Shown piece by piece: positions 1 to 6,730 of a stretch of 9,400 bases of DNA. The DNA comes from DATLFI01 sp035524895 (lineage in GTDB: Bacteria; Acidobacteriota; Thermoanaerobaculia; Multivoradales; Multivoraceae), in the NCBI GenBank assembly GCA_035524895.1, contig DATLFI010000364.1:1-9400 (forward strand), read 5' to 3'. A program made the translations under genes and the position numbers. Under the pieces are notes generated by a model. That model was not told where the DNA came from. It worked only from the letters and a program-made list of their open reading frames with translations, and did no database searches. Within the stretch, counting starts at the first letter, position 1, and each line of letters begins with the position of its first letter.

Positions 1-1
1 G

Positions 2-277
2 GCGCTGCGCGACGCCGAGCGGCGTTACGGCGTGCGCTTTGCGCTGCATGACGGGATCCGCGCGCGCACCCGCCACGCCATCACCTTCCGTGACATCGAA
101 GCGACCGTGGTGCGGGCGCGCCTCGACGGCGTGGTGGGAGACGTCGCGGAGCAAGGTGCGGCGGGATGGTTTTCCCTGGCGGAGCTGGCCACCCTGCCGA
201 CCAGCTCGCTGGTCTCCAAGGCGCTGGGCGCCCTACGCCGGGCTGAGGCGGGAAGCGGCGCGCGACGCAGGAGATGA
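2..277 (+). CDS. mutY: Probable A/G-specific adenine glycosylase, C-terminal fragment (5' end outside window)
   Basis: The open frame enters from the left edge and ends at TGA 275-277, giving the last 91 residues. The piece resembles the NUDIX-like C-terminal domain of MutY, which recognises 8-oxoguanine opposite the mispaired adenine. It has a strand-like RHAITFRDIEATVVRARL segment (matching the family pattern RHxFTHxxIxxxVxxxxL) followed by GWFSLAELATLPTSSLVSKAL, like the 'W..leeL..l.lps...kll' ending of the family. A basic tail (RRAEAGSGARRRR) closes it. The catalytic HhH and iron-sulfur parts lie outside the window, so the assignment rests only on this domain. Another NUDIX-type protein is the main alternative. 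The gene converges on the cyclic-nucleotide-binding gene with an 18-nt gap and no visible terminator. Confidence 0.7.
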   Translation, partial: ALRDAERRYGVRFALHDGIRARTRHAITFRDIEATVVRARLDGVVGDVAEQGAAGWFSLAELATLPTSSLVSKALGALRRAEAGSGARRRR

Positions 278-295
278 TCGCGAAAGCAGCGCTCG

Positions 296-1273
296 TCAGG
301 GCGCCGTGATCTCTTCGCTCTGGCCGCCGCCCGAGAGGATGTACCAGCCGATGAGCTTGTCGTTGCCCTCGCGCACGCGCTGCGCGAGTCGCCGACAGAG
401 GATGCGCAGGACGCGAATGGAGGAAGCCTTGCGGATGTCGAGCAGTCGGTCGAGGACCTCCTTGCGGAGGCTGAGTACGGTCGCGCCGTCGGCATCCGCC
501 TTGGCGTCGGCGCAGCGCGGCGAGTCGTCGATGAGCGCCATCTCCCCGAACAGCTCCCCTCTCCCCAGGAACGCGAGAGCTTCCTCGCCGGCGCCCGGGA
601 TGTGCTTGCTGATCATGATTCGGCCGGAGATCACGACGTAGAGCACGCGGCCCGCCTCACCATCCTGGAGGAGCGGCTGGTTCGGCGCGAGCTCCCAGGC
701 TTCGGCGAGCGAGGCGAGGTAGTTCACTTCCATGTTCGACAGCCCGAGCTCCTGGAACACGCGCTGCCGCGTGGCGAGATCGACCGCTAGCGGAGTGGGC
801 GGTGTCAGTGTCGCGGGCGGCGGCGGCAGGGCGTGCCGATGGAAGAAGCGTACGAGCTTCAAGTTGTTCGCCCGCAGCTTGCGCGAGAGGCTCTTCCACA
901 GCGTCCAGTAGAGGGCTACCTCGAACGAGGAGTCGCCCTCGGCCGCTTGTTGGATCGCGCTCGGGTCGAGCGATAGCAGCTCGACCTCGGAGGCCGCCAC
1001 CACGCTTCCGGCCCGCGGCTCGCCATCGAGCAGCGCGAGCTCGCCGAACATGTCGCCGGTAGCTAGGCGGGCGAGCAAGAACTCCCCGTAGGGCGTGGGT
1101 CGCCGGACCTCGACCGAGCCGCTCAACAGGAAGAACGCTTCGCGCGCTTCCTCGCCATCGCGGATGAGCACCTCGCCCTTCGGTGCCCGCCGGCGCGTCG
1201 TGCACCGCTCGAGCTGGGCGAGGTGCCCGCGCGTGAAGTGCGCGAGCCCGGGGTGGCGACGCAGTCGGTCCAT
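296..1273 (-). CDS. Tandem cyclic-nucleotide-binding-domain protein (two cNMP-binding folds)
   Basis: A 325-residue protein with two Crp-type cyclic-nucleotide-binding domains at about residues 10-125 and 185-300, joined by a proline-rich linker (about 148-163). Each domain carries a recognisable phosphate-binding cassette: FGELALLDGEPRAGSV at 76-91 (Arg87) and FGEMALIDDSPRCADA at 242-257 (Arg253). The Gly-Glu and Arg that normally contact the cyclic phosphate are present in both. No helix-turn-helix, kinase, channel or other effector domain is visible, and there is no signal peptide or membrane segment, so it is probably a soluble sensor or scaffold. The ligand (cAMP, cGMP or none) cannot be told from sequence. 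The start is ATG at 1273; a GAGAG lies directly before it, too close for a good ribosome site. The gene is monocistronic, convergent with mutY and divergent from the DegT aminotransferase. A pair of palindromic repeats lies 21-63 nt upstream of the start codon. Confidence 0.85.
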   Translation of the reverse strand: MDRLRRHPGLAHFTRGHLAQLERCTTRRRAPKGEVLIRDGEEAREAFFLLSGSVEVRRPTPYGEFLLARLATGDMFGELALLDGEPRAGSVVAASEVELLSLDPSAIQQAAEGDSSFEVALYWTLWKSLSRKLRANNLKLVRFFHRHALPPPPATLTPPTPLAVDLATRQRVFQELGLSNMEVNYLASLAEAWELAPNQPLLQDGEAGRVLYVVISGRIMISKHIPGAGEEALAFLGRGELFGEMALIDDSPRCADAKADADGATVLSLRKEVLDRLLDIRKASSIRVLRILCRRLAQRVREGNDKLIGWYILSGGGQSEEITAP

Positions 1274-1293
1274 CTCTCGAGTACTCTACCGAG

Positions 1294-1336
1294 CTATCGA
1301 GGCTTCGCCTCGGTCCCTATCGAGGCTTCGCCTCGG
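1294..1336. repeat. Two tandem 20-bp copies of a palindromic repeat
   Basis: The 20-mer CTATCGAGGCTTCGCCTCGG occurs at 1294-1313 and again, identical, at 1317-1336, so the period is 23 bp. Each copy holds an inverted repeat, CGAGGC-TTC-GCCTCG, able to form a 6-bp hairpin with a 3-nt loop. They sit between the divergent start codons of the cyclic-nucleotide-binding gene (ATG at 1273, minus) and the DegT aminotransferase (ATG at 1564, plus). They could be operator half-sites, REP-like dispersed repeats, or leader hairpins in the minus-strand transcript. No T-run follows, so a Rho-independent terminator is unlikely. Confidence 0.8.
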
Positions 1337-1532
1337 GCCGTCGACCGAAGCGAGAGGGGTGTTGTCATGGCAGCGAGAAAGGCGTAGAGACGGTCGGTTG
1401 GGGGACAGCGCTGCCGGTTCTCGGGCGGCCGGAGCCTGCCGCCCGCCTCCCCGGTAGAGCCAGCCGCCCGCCGAGCCTCGAGGCGGAGGACGGCCGCGAC
1501 GGACGGATTTCCGGTCTCGCGAGCGGGGCCGC

Positions 1533-1541
1533 TGCTATCCT
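1533..1541 (+). promoter_or_regulatory. Extended -10 promoter candidate for the DegT aminotransferase gene
   Basis: TGC TATCCT (TG at 1533-1534, -10 hexamer 1536-1541) matches the extended -10 pattern TGnTATnnT. It would place transcription start near 1548, giving a leader of only about 16 nt that contains GGAG at 1554-1557, 6 nt before the ATG. No good -35 hexamer is present at the usual distance. The call is tentative. Confidence 0.35.
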
Positions 1542-1563
1542 GCGCGCGCCCGCGGAGCCCTGG

Positions 1564-2694
1564 ATGACCGACGCGATCCCTTTCGTAGGACTGCGCGCGC
1601 AGCTCGAGCGCCTGCGCCCCGAGATCGAGCGCGCGCTCGGGCGCGTCCTCGATCACGGTCAGTTCATCCAGGGGCCCGAGGTGTTCGAGCTCGAGCGGGA
1701 GCTCGAACGCTTCTGCGGCGCGCGCCATGCGGTGGCGCTCTCGAGCGGTACCGACGCTTTGTTCGTGGCGCTCCTGGCGCACGGCATCGGCCGCGGCGAT
1801 GCGGTGCTGGTGCCGGCGTTCACGTTCACCGCCACCGCGGAGGCGGTGCTGCTGGTCGGCGCAGAACCGGTGTTCGTCGACGTCGACGGTCGCACCTTCA
1901 ACCTCGACCTCGACGACCTCGAGCGGCGCCTCGCGGCGGTGCGCTCGGCGGGACGGCTGCGACCGCGCGCGGTGCTCGCCGTCGATCTCTTCGGGCTTCC
2001 CGCCGACTACCCTCGGCTCTGCGCACAGGCCGAGCGCGAGTCGTTGCTGGTGATCGCCGACGCCGCGCAGAGCTTCGGCGGCTCCCTCCACGGCGCACGG
2101 GTGGGAACGCTCGCGCCGGTCACCACGACCAGCTTCTTCCCCGCGAAGCCGCTGGGTGGGTACGGCGACGGCGGCGCGTTGCTCTGCGAGGACGAGGGGT
2201 TTGCCGCGGTCGCACGCTCGCTGCGAGAGCATGGCCAGGGGGCACAGCGCTACGAGATCCTGCGGGTGGGCCTGAACGGGCGGCTCGACAGCCTCCAAGC
2301 GGCGATCCTGCTCGTGAAGCTGCGCGTGTTCGCCGAGGAGCAGGCGCGTCGCGAGGACCTGGCCCGGCGCTACGACGAGCGGTTGCGGGCCGTGGTCACG
2401 GTGCCGCTGCGGCCCGAGGGCGCGGCGAGCGCCTGGGCCCAGTACACCGTTCTGGTCGAGGAGCGCGATCGCGTGAAGGCGGTGCTCGAAGCCGGCGGCG
2501 TGCCCACCGCCGTGTACTACCCGAAGCCGATGCACCTACAGCCGGCCTACGCCGCATTTGGCGAAGGGGCGGGCTCCATGCCGGTGAGCGAATGGCTGTG
2601 CGGTCAGGTGCTCAGCCTGCCGATGAATCCGTACCTGTCGCCGTCGCAGATCGAGAGGGTGTGCGACGCGGTGGTCGAGGCCGCGGGCGGCTGA
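1564..2694 (+). CDS. DegT/DnrJ/EryC1/StrS-family PLP aminotransferase, WbpE/WlbC-like
   Basis: A 376-residue protein, full length for the family. These enzymes transfer an amino group (usually from glutamate) to a keto sugar nucleotide during synthesis of surface-polysaccharide sugars. The pattern is close to WbpE/WlbC, the UDP-2-acetamido-3-keto-glucuronate 3-aminotransferases. It shows an HGQFIQGPEV segment (31-40), the phosphate-binding SSGTDAL (60-66), VIADAAQSFGG with Asp166 for the PLP pyridine nitrogen, and SFFPAKPLGGYGDGG with the Schiff-base lysine at Lys195. VGLNGRLDSLQAAILLVKL (235-253) and the C-terminal GVPTAVYYPKPMHLQPAY and VLSLPMNPYLS also fit. The start is ATG at 1564, with GGAG 6 nt upstream. 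No other sugar-nucleotide genes are adjacent, so the exact substrate is inferred from similarity only. The gene converges on the class III aminotransferase with a 16-bp gap. Confidence 0.9.
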   Translation: MTDAIPFVGLRAQLERLRPEIERALGRVLDHGQFIQGPEVFELERELERFCGARHAVALSSGTDALFVALLAHGIGRGDAVLVPAFTFTATAEAVLLVGAEPVFVDVDGRTFNLDLDDLERRLAAVRSAGRLRPRAVLAVDLFGLPADYPRLCAQAERESLLVIADAAQSFGGSLHGARVGTLAPVTTTSFFPAKPLGGYGDGGALLCEDEGFAAVARSLREHGQGAQRYEILRVGLNGRLDSLQAAILLVKLRVFAEEQARREDLARRYDERLRAVVTVPLRPEGAASAWAQYTVLVEERDRVKAVLEAGGVPTAVYYPKPMHLQPAYAAFGEGAGSMPVSEWLCGQVLSLPMNPYLSPSQIERVCDAVVEAAGG

Positions 2695-2710
2695 GCGTGG
2701 AGTCGGCCGG

Positions 2711-4012
2711 TCAGCGACCGACGACTTGCTCGATCACGTCGAGCGCGCAGTCGAGCTGCTCCTCGGTGATGGTGAGCGGCGGCACGACCTGGAGCACGGT
2801 ACCGCGGTGGCCGCCGGCCAGGGCGATCACTCCGCGGCGTAGCGCCTGGTCGGCCCAGCGGTGCGCGACCTCGGCGCGGTCGGACTCGATTCCCCACAGC
2901 AGCCCGCGACCGCGTACCGGGACCGGCAGCGATCGCAACCGAGAGCCGGCATGCTCCCCGAGACGCCGGGAGCGCGCGACCAGGTCCTCTCGCTCGAGGA
3001 CGTCCAGCGACGCCAGAGCGGCCGCACAAGCCAGCGGGTGAGCCAGGAATGTCGCCGTGTGGAGCGCTTCGCCGTTCCCGGGCCAGCACTCCAACAGCGC
3101 GGCCCTGCCCAGTACGACCGCGATCGGCAGACCGCCGCCGAGCGCCTTGCCGAGGCACAGGAGATCGGGCTCGTAGCCGTCCGTCTCGCTGACGAAGAGC
3201 TCGCCGGCCCGTCCGAAACCCGTGAACACCTCGTCGGCGATGCGCACCAGGCCGTGCTCGGCGCACAGGGCCCCCAGGCGCGAGAGCCAGCCAGCAGGCG
3301 GCAGCAGCACGCCCTCGCGTCCGACGATCGGCTCGACCAGACACGCCCCCAGACGGCCGGCCCCTTGACGCAGAGCCTGCTCCAGCTCGGACTCCGGGCA
3401 ACCGAACGGCAGGCGCACCACCCAGGCGCCGAGGCGCGCGGCAAATGGGTCGCGGAAGGCTGGACGCGACGAGACGGCCAACGCGCCCAAGGACAGGCCG
3501 TGGTACGAGGGCGAGAACGCGAGCACGCCGGGCCGCTCGGTCGCCAGCATCGCCGTCTTGAGCGCGATCTCGACTGCGTCCGAGCCCGAGACGGCGAAGT
3601 AAACGCGCGCCGGGAACGGGGCGAGGCCGACCAGGCGGCCGGCCAGCTCGACACGTGCCGGATGGGCGGCGACGTCGCCCAAACCGTGGAGGAGCCTCCC
3701 GCCCTGCTCGGCGATCGCCGACAGCACGCGGGGATGGCGATGGCCGATCGCCGCGACGCCGAAGCCCGATGTGAGGTCCAGGTACCGGTTGCCGTCGACG
3801 TCGAGCACGTTGGACCCACAAGCCTCGGCCCACGGCACCGCGAGCTCGTCGCCGCGCACCGTGTCGACGCCGGGTGCCTCGAACCGTCGCAGGTCGCGCG
3901 CGAGGGCGCGGGCGCGAAGGCCCGGTGGCTCGCAGCACATCAGCGGCAGCTGATCGCCGCGCTCCAGGCGGCGCGGAGCAGCCTGAGGCGACGAGGTCGG
4001 CGGCCGGGACAT
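2711..4012 (-). CDS. Class III (fold-type I) PLP-dependent aminotransferase
   Basis: A 433-residue protein of the group that includes 4-aminobutyrate, acetylornithine and other omega-amino acid transaminases. Motifs in order: NVLDVDGNRYLDLTSGFGV (68-86), SGSDAVEIALK (142-152) for PLP phosphate binding, SYHG (169-172), the IADEVFTGFGRAG signature (258-270) with Asp260, and LLCLGKALGGGLPI (284-297) with the Schiff-base lysine at Lys289. TATFLAHPLACAAALA (319-334) completes the dimer and phosphate site. The first 50 or so residues form an N-terminal extension containing PPGLRARALARDLRRFEAPGV, common in this group. The amino donor and acceptor cannot be set from sequence. The start is ATG at 4012, with AGGGGA about 8 nt upstream and only 18 nt after the recR stop, so it is probably the last gene of the dnaX-ebfC-recR transcript. 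No terminator is apparent after it. Confidence 0.9.
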   Translation of the reverse strand: MSRPPTSSPQAAPRRLERGDQLPLMCCEPPGLRARALARDLRRFEAPGVDTVRGDELAVPWAEACGSNVLDVDGNRYLDLTSGFGVAAIGHRHPRVLSAIAEQGGRLLHGLGDVAAHPARVELAGRLVGLAPFPARVYFAVSGSDAVEIALKTAMLATERPGVLAFSPSYHGLSLGALAVSSRPAFRDPFAARLGAWVVRLPFGCPESELEQALRQGAGRLGACLVEPIVGREGVLLPPAGWLSRLGALCAEHGLVRIADEVFTGFGRAGELFVSETDGYEPDLLCLGKALGGGLPIAVVLGRAALLECWPGNGEALHTATFLAHPLACAAALASLDVLEREDLVARSRRLGEHAGSRLRSLPVPVRGRGLLWGIESDRAEVAHRWADQALRRGVIALAGGHRGTVLQVVPPLTITEEQLDCALDVIEQVVGR

Positions 4013-4030
4013 GGGCGATTCCCCTGAGTC

Positions 4031-4618
4031 TCAGAGGTCGCGCCGGCCGACCAGCGACCGGGCGAGCGTGACTTCGTCGATGAACTCCAGATCGCCGCCG
4101 ACCGGGAGGCCGAACGCGAGCCGCGTGACGCGAGCGCTCTGCCCGCGCAACACCCTCGCCAGGTAGAGCGCCGTCGCCTCTCCTTCCACGTTGGGGTTGG
4201 TCGCGATCACGACTTCCTCGATGCTCGTCAGGCGAGCGACCAGTCCTTGGATCGCGAGCTGGTCGGGCCCGATGCCGCGCTGCGGCGACAAAGCCCCGAG
4301 CAGCACGTGGTAGAGCCCGCGGTACTCGCCGGTGCGCTCGATCGGCTCGACGTTGAACGGTTGCTCCACCACGCAGATCCTGCTCCGATCACGCAACGGG
4401 TCGGAGCAGAAGCGACAGGGGTCCACCGCGGTGATGGTGTTGCACGTGCCGCAGTGGAACAGGCGGTCCTTCACCTCGAGGATCGCTGCGCAGAGCTCCT
4501 CTGCTTCACGGCGGGGCGTGCGCAAGAGGTGATGCGCTAGCCGGCTCGCGGTCTTCGGACCGATCCCGGGCAGCCGCGAGAGCTCGCCCACCAGGCGAGC
4601 CAGCGGATCGCCCGCCAC
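4031..4618 (-). CDS. recR: Recombination mediator protein RecR
   Basis: A 195-residue protein of typical RecR length. With RecF and RecO it helps load RecA on SSB-coated single-stranded DNA at gaps. Domains: an N-terminal helix-hairpin-helix (RLPGIGPKTASRLAHHLL, 15-32); a four-cysteine zinc finger (Cys56, Cys59, Cys68, Cys71); and a Toprim domain from about 79, including ICVVEQPFNVEPIERTGEYR (81-100), GLYHVLLGALSPQRGIGP and NPNVEGEATALYL (141-153). The C-terminal segment has the expected GLPVGGDLEFIDEVTLARSL. The start is GTG at 4618, three bases after the ebfC stop, which suggests translational coupling. The same ebfC-recR pairing downstream of dnaX is widespread in bacteria and supports the call. 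Confidence 0.97.
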   Translation of the reverse strand: MAGDPLARLVGELSRLPGIGPKTASRLAHHLLRTPRREAEELCAAILEVKDRLFHCGTCNTITAVDPCRFCSDPLRDRSRICVVEQPFNVEPIERTGEYRGLYHVLLGALSPQRGIGPDQLAIQGLVARLTSIEEVVIATNPNVEGEATALYLARVLRGQSARVTRLAFGLPVGGDLEFIDEVTLARSLVGRRDL

Positions 4619-4621
4619 GGC

Positions 4622-4927
4622 TCAGCCCAGCCCGAGGCCGGGCAGCCCCTGCATGCTGGTGAGGGCGCCGAGGCGCGATTGGATCTCCTCGTCGACCCGG
4701 CGCGCCGCGTCGTTGACGGCCGAGAGCACGAGGTCCTGCACCATCGTCGGGTCGGACGGATCGAGCACCTCAGGGTCGATCGTCACCTGCAGCACCTGCT
4801 TGTTGCCGCTCATGCGCACCGCCACCATGCCGCCGCCGACGGTCGACTCCACCTCGATGGCGGCGATCTCGCGCTGCATCTGCTCTTGGACTTCTTGGGC
4901 CTGCTTCATCATTTTCCGGATGTTCAT
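4622..4927 (-). CDS. ebfC: YbaB/EbfC family nucleoid-associated protein
   Basis: A small DNA-binding protein, 101 residues from the chosen start, within the usual 100-115 range. EbfC/YbaB dimers bind DNA as nucleoid-associated proteins. The sequence begins MNIRKMMKQAQEVQEQMQ, an amphipathic helix typical of the family, followed by VESTVGGGMVAVRMSGNKQVLQVTIDPEVL (the beta core with the VxGGGMVxVxxxG pattern) and a C-terminal helix DLVLSAVNDAARRVDEEIQ. A longer frame begins at 4957, but ATG 4927 is preferred: it starts exactly at the conserved N-terminus, follows an AGGGGGATCAGGA ribosome site, and overlaps the dnaX stop as ATGA (4927-4924). That overlap implies coupling to dnaX. Confidence 0.95.
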   Translation of the reverse strand: MNIRKMMKQAQEVQEQMQREIAAIEVESTVGGGMVAVRMSGNKQVLQVTIDPEVLDPSDPTMVQDLVLSAVNDAARRVDEEIQSRLGALTSMQGLPGLGLG

Positions 4928-6678
4928 TCCTGATCCCCCTGCGGCTCCCCGGTCCACTCTTCGCCGTCGGGCCCCTGGTCACGGGGCTCCACGGACTCGA
5001 CCTCGGTCTCGAAGATCTGTAGCACCGGCTGGACCGCCGGGTGCCGGCTCAGCTCGGCCCGCCGGCTCTGGGCCGCCGCGCTGTCCCGTTCGTCGCTCTT
5101 GGGCGGTGAGCCCGCGGGCCGCGGTTCGACGCCAGGGGCTGGAGCCGTCCCGGCGCGGCCGCTCTCGCCGGCGGGCTCCGCGGGAGCTGGTGCGCGGCGA
5201 AGCTTCCAGCAGGCGCCCTCGCCCAGGGCTTCTTGCACGAGGCGGTCGAGCTGCGCGGCCAGGCGCTGTAGGGTCGACTCGGCGAATGCCTCGGTGACCT
5301 CGATCGAGAGGGTGTTGCCGTCGAGCGAGAGCCGCGCGCGCTCCAAGGCTGCCTTGAGCGTGGGCCGCAGGCGACCGGCGCGTTCGATCAGTGCCGGAAG
5401 GCCGGAACCGTCGGCGGGGGGAGGTGGAGGTTCGGGAGCCGTCTGAGTCGTCTGAGTCGTCCGATCGGGCTGTTTGGCCTGTCTCGTCGGACGGGTCGGA
5501 CCGCTCAGACCAGCCCGAGAAGTCGTATCGCTCTGACTCGTGAGGCCGCCGGGAGACCCGCCGCCGGCGATCAGCGTCTCGAGACCCACCAGCCGCGGCA
5601 GCTCGGCGGCGCGCAGCCACGCCACTTCGACGGCCAGCAGCGCAGCCTCGCTGCGGCGCACCAGCGGCTCGCTCGACAACAGGTGATGCAACAGGCGGAG
5701 CAGCGTAGGGTAGCCCGCGCGGTCGGCCAGCGCGCGGAGGGCGACGGTTTCTTCGGTCGGGAGGTCCACGATGGCGGGGTCGGCCTTCAGCGCGAGATGG
5801 AGCGCGTCGCGGCAATATCCCAGGAACTGGGTGAAGGCGCCGCGCGGGTCCCAGCCGTGCTCCTCGATCTCCTCGACCACCAGGCGCGCCGCCACCGGGT
5901 CGCCCTCGAGCAGCGCCGCGAGGAGCCGATGGAACAGAGCGCTGTCGAGCCCGCCGAGGAGCCGCTTTGCGTCGTCGTCGGCGATCGCGCTGCCGCCGAA
6001 GGTGGCGAGCTGGTCGAGCAGCGCCACGGAGTCGCGCACGCTGCCTTCCCCTGCACGCGCGATCAGGCGCAGGGCGGTCTCGCTGGCCTCGATCCCCTCG
6101 GCCGTCGCGATGCGCCGCAGGTGCGCGGCCAGCACTTGCGCCGGGACGCGCCGGAAGTGGTACTCCTGGCAGCGCGACAAGATGGTGGCGGGCACCGCCT
6201 CGATCTCGGTCGTAGCGAAGAGGAAGACGAGGTGGGGCGGCGGCTCCTCGACGATCTTCAGCAACGCGTCGAAAGCCTGGCGCGACAGCCGGTGGATCTC
6301 GTCGATCACCACCACCTTGTAGCGGTTTCGAGCGGGACCGTACCGGAGACCTTCCGTGAGCTCTCGGACCTGCTCGACCTTCGAGTAGGTTGCCGCGTCG
6401 ACCTCCTGCACGTCGAGGTCGGTCCCGGCCGTGATCTCGAGGCAGGCTCGACACTCGTTGCAGGGGTCCTCTGCCGGACCGCGCTCGCAGTTGAGGGCCT
6501 TCGCGAGCACCCGTGCCGCGGTGGTCTTGCCGACGCCGCGGATCCCAGAGAACAGGTACGCCTGCGCCACCCGACCCTCGCGCAGCGCGTTGCGCAGCGC
6601 GGTCACGATCGGTTCCTGTCCGACCAGCGCCGTGAAGTCTTGCGGGCGCCACTTGCGGGCGAGGACCTGGTAGCTCAT
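4924..6678 (-). CDS. dnaX: DNA polymerase III subunits gamma and tau (clamp loader ATPase)
   Basis: A 584-residue protein, the motor of the clamp loader that places the beta clamp on primed DNA. The AAA+ module has Walker A GIRGVGKT (45-52), four zinc-site cysteines (Cys64, Cys73, Cys76, Cys79), Walker B VVVIDEIH (122-129), sensor 1 ATT (155-157), the arginine-finger motif SRC (168-170) and sensor 2 GSVRD (212-216). Domain III follows to about 365, then a Thr/Gln/Pro-rich linker (about 371-424), a tau-like region, and a conserved C-terminal HPAVQPVLQIFETEVESVEP. An open frame extends upstream to 6963, but that would cross the SRP RNA gene. ATG 6678 gives the family start MSYQVLARKWRP, though its ribosome site is weak. 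The linker contains 9-bp repeats, and a C6 run lies at codons 420-421. Confidence 0.97.
   Translation of the reverse strand: MSYQVLARKWRPQDFTALVGQEPIVTALRNALREGRVAQAYLFSGIRGVGKTTAARVLAKALNCERGPAEDPCNECRACLEITAGTDLDVQEVDAATYSKVEQVRELTEGLRYGPARNRYKVVVIDEIHRLSRQAFDALLKIVEEPPPHLVFLFATTEIEAVPATILSRCQEYHFRRVPAQVLAAHLRRIATAEGIEASETALRLIARAGEGSVRDSVALLDQLATFGGSAIADDDAKRLLGGLDSALFHRLLAALLEGDPVAARLVVEEIEEHGWDPRGAFTQFLGYCRDALHLALKADPAIVDLPTEETVALRALADRAGYPTLLRLLHHLLSSEPLVRRSEAALLAVEVAWLRAAELPRLVGLETLIAGGGSPGGLTSQSDTTSRAGLSGPTRPTRQAKQPDRTTQTTQTAPEPPPPPADGSGLPALIERAGRLRPTLKAALERARLSLDGNTLSIEVTEAFAESTLQRLAAQLDRLVQEALGEGACWKLRRAPAPAEPAGESGRAGTAPAPGVEPRPAGSPPKSDERDSAAAQSRRAELSRHPAVQPVLQIFETEVESVEPRDQGPDGEEWTGEPQGDQE
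5440..5539. repeat. Degenerate 9-bp repeat tract inside the dnaX linker
   Basis: On the plus strand GTCTGAGTC is repeated exactly at 5441-5449 and 5450-5458. It is followed in the same 9-bp phase by degenerate units: GTCCGATCG, GGCTGTTTG, GCCTGTCTC, GTCGGACGG, GTCGGACCG, CTCAGACCA, GCCCGAGAA, GTCGTATCG and CTCTGACTC (to 5539). Because 9 bp is three codons, the tract keeps the dnaX frame and is read as the Thr/Gln/Ser-rich linker at about residues 381-413, including TTQTTQ. The tract looks less GC-rich than the surrounding dnaX. The exact dimer is certain; the wider periodicity is my reading. Confidence 0.6.
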
Positions 6679-6730
6679 CGGGCGGAAGCCGGGAGCGGAG
6701 CAGAGTCGAGGCGGTCCAGCGGCGAGTGAA

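Larger units (their letters stand above)
1274..1563. other. Divergent intergenic region
   Basis: This 290-bp gap between two divergent genes should hold both promoters. It contains the paired palindromes at 1294-1336 and an extended -10-like site at 1533-1541. A further weak plus-strand candidate is TTGTCA at 1362-1367, 17 nt before TAGAGA at 1385-1390. On the minus strand a weak TAGAGT (-10-like, 1288 down to 1283) lies only about ten bases before the 1273 start codon. I see no convincing small gene here; open stretches crossing it look like GC-driven shadow frames. Confidence 0.6.

Noticed and set aside
1294..2535. A 413-residue open frame on the minus strand opposite the DegT aminotransferase.
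   Set aside because: It is rich in His, Arg and Glu with no domain, and mirrors a well-supported gene; it is a GC-driven antisense shadow.
2702..2722. A small inverted repeat at the convergent ends of the two aminotransferase genes, as a possible bidirectional terminator.
   Set aside because: The stem is short or interrupted and no T-run follows on either strand.
2861..4027. A 388-residue plus-strand open frame opposite the class III aminotransferase.
   Set aside because: Low-complexity Gln/Arg-rich translation with no family motifs, antisense to a gene with all catalytic residues.
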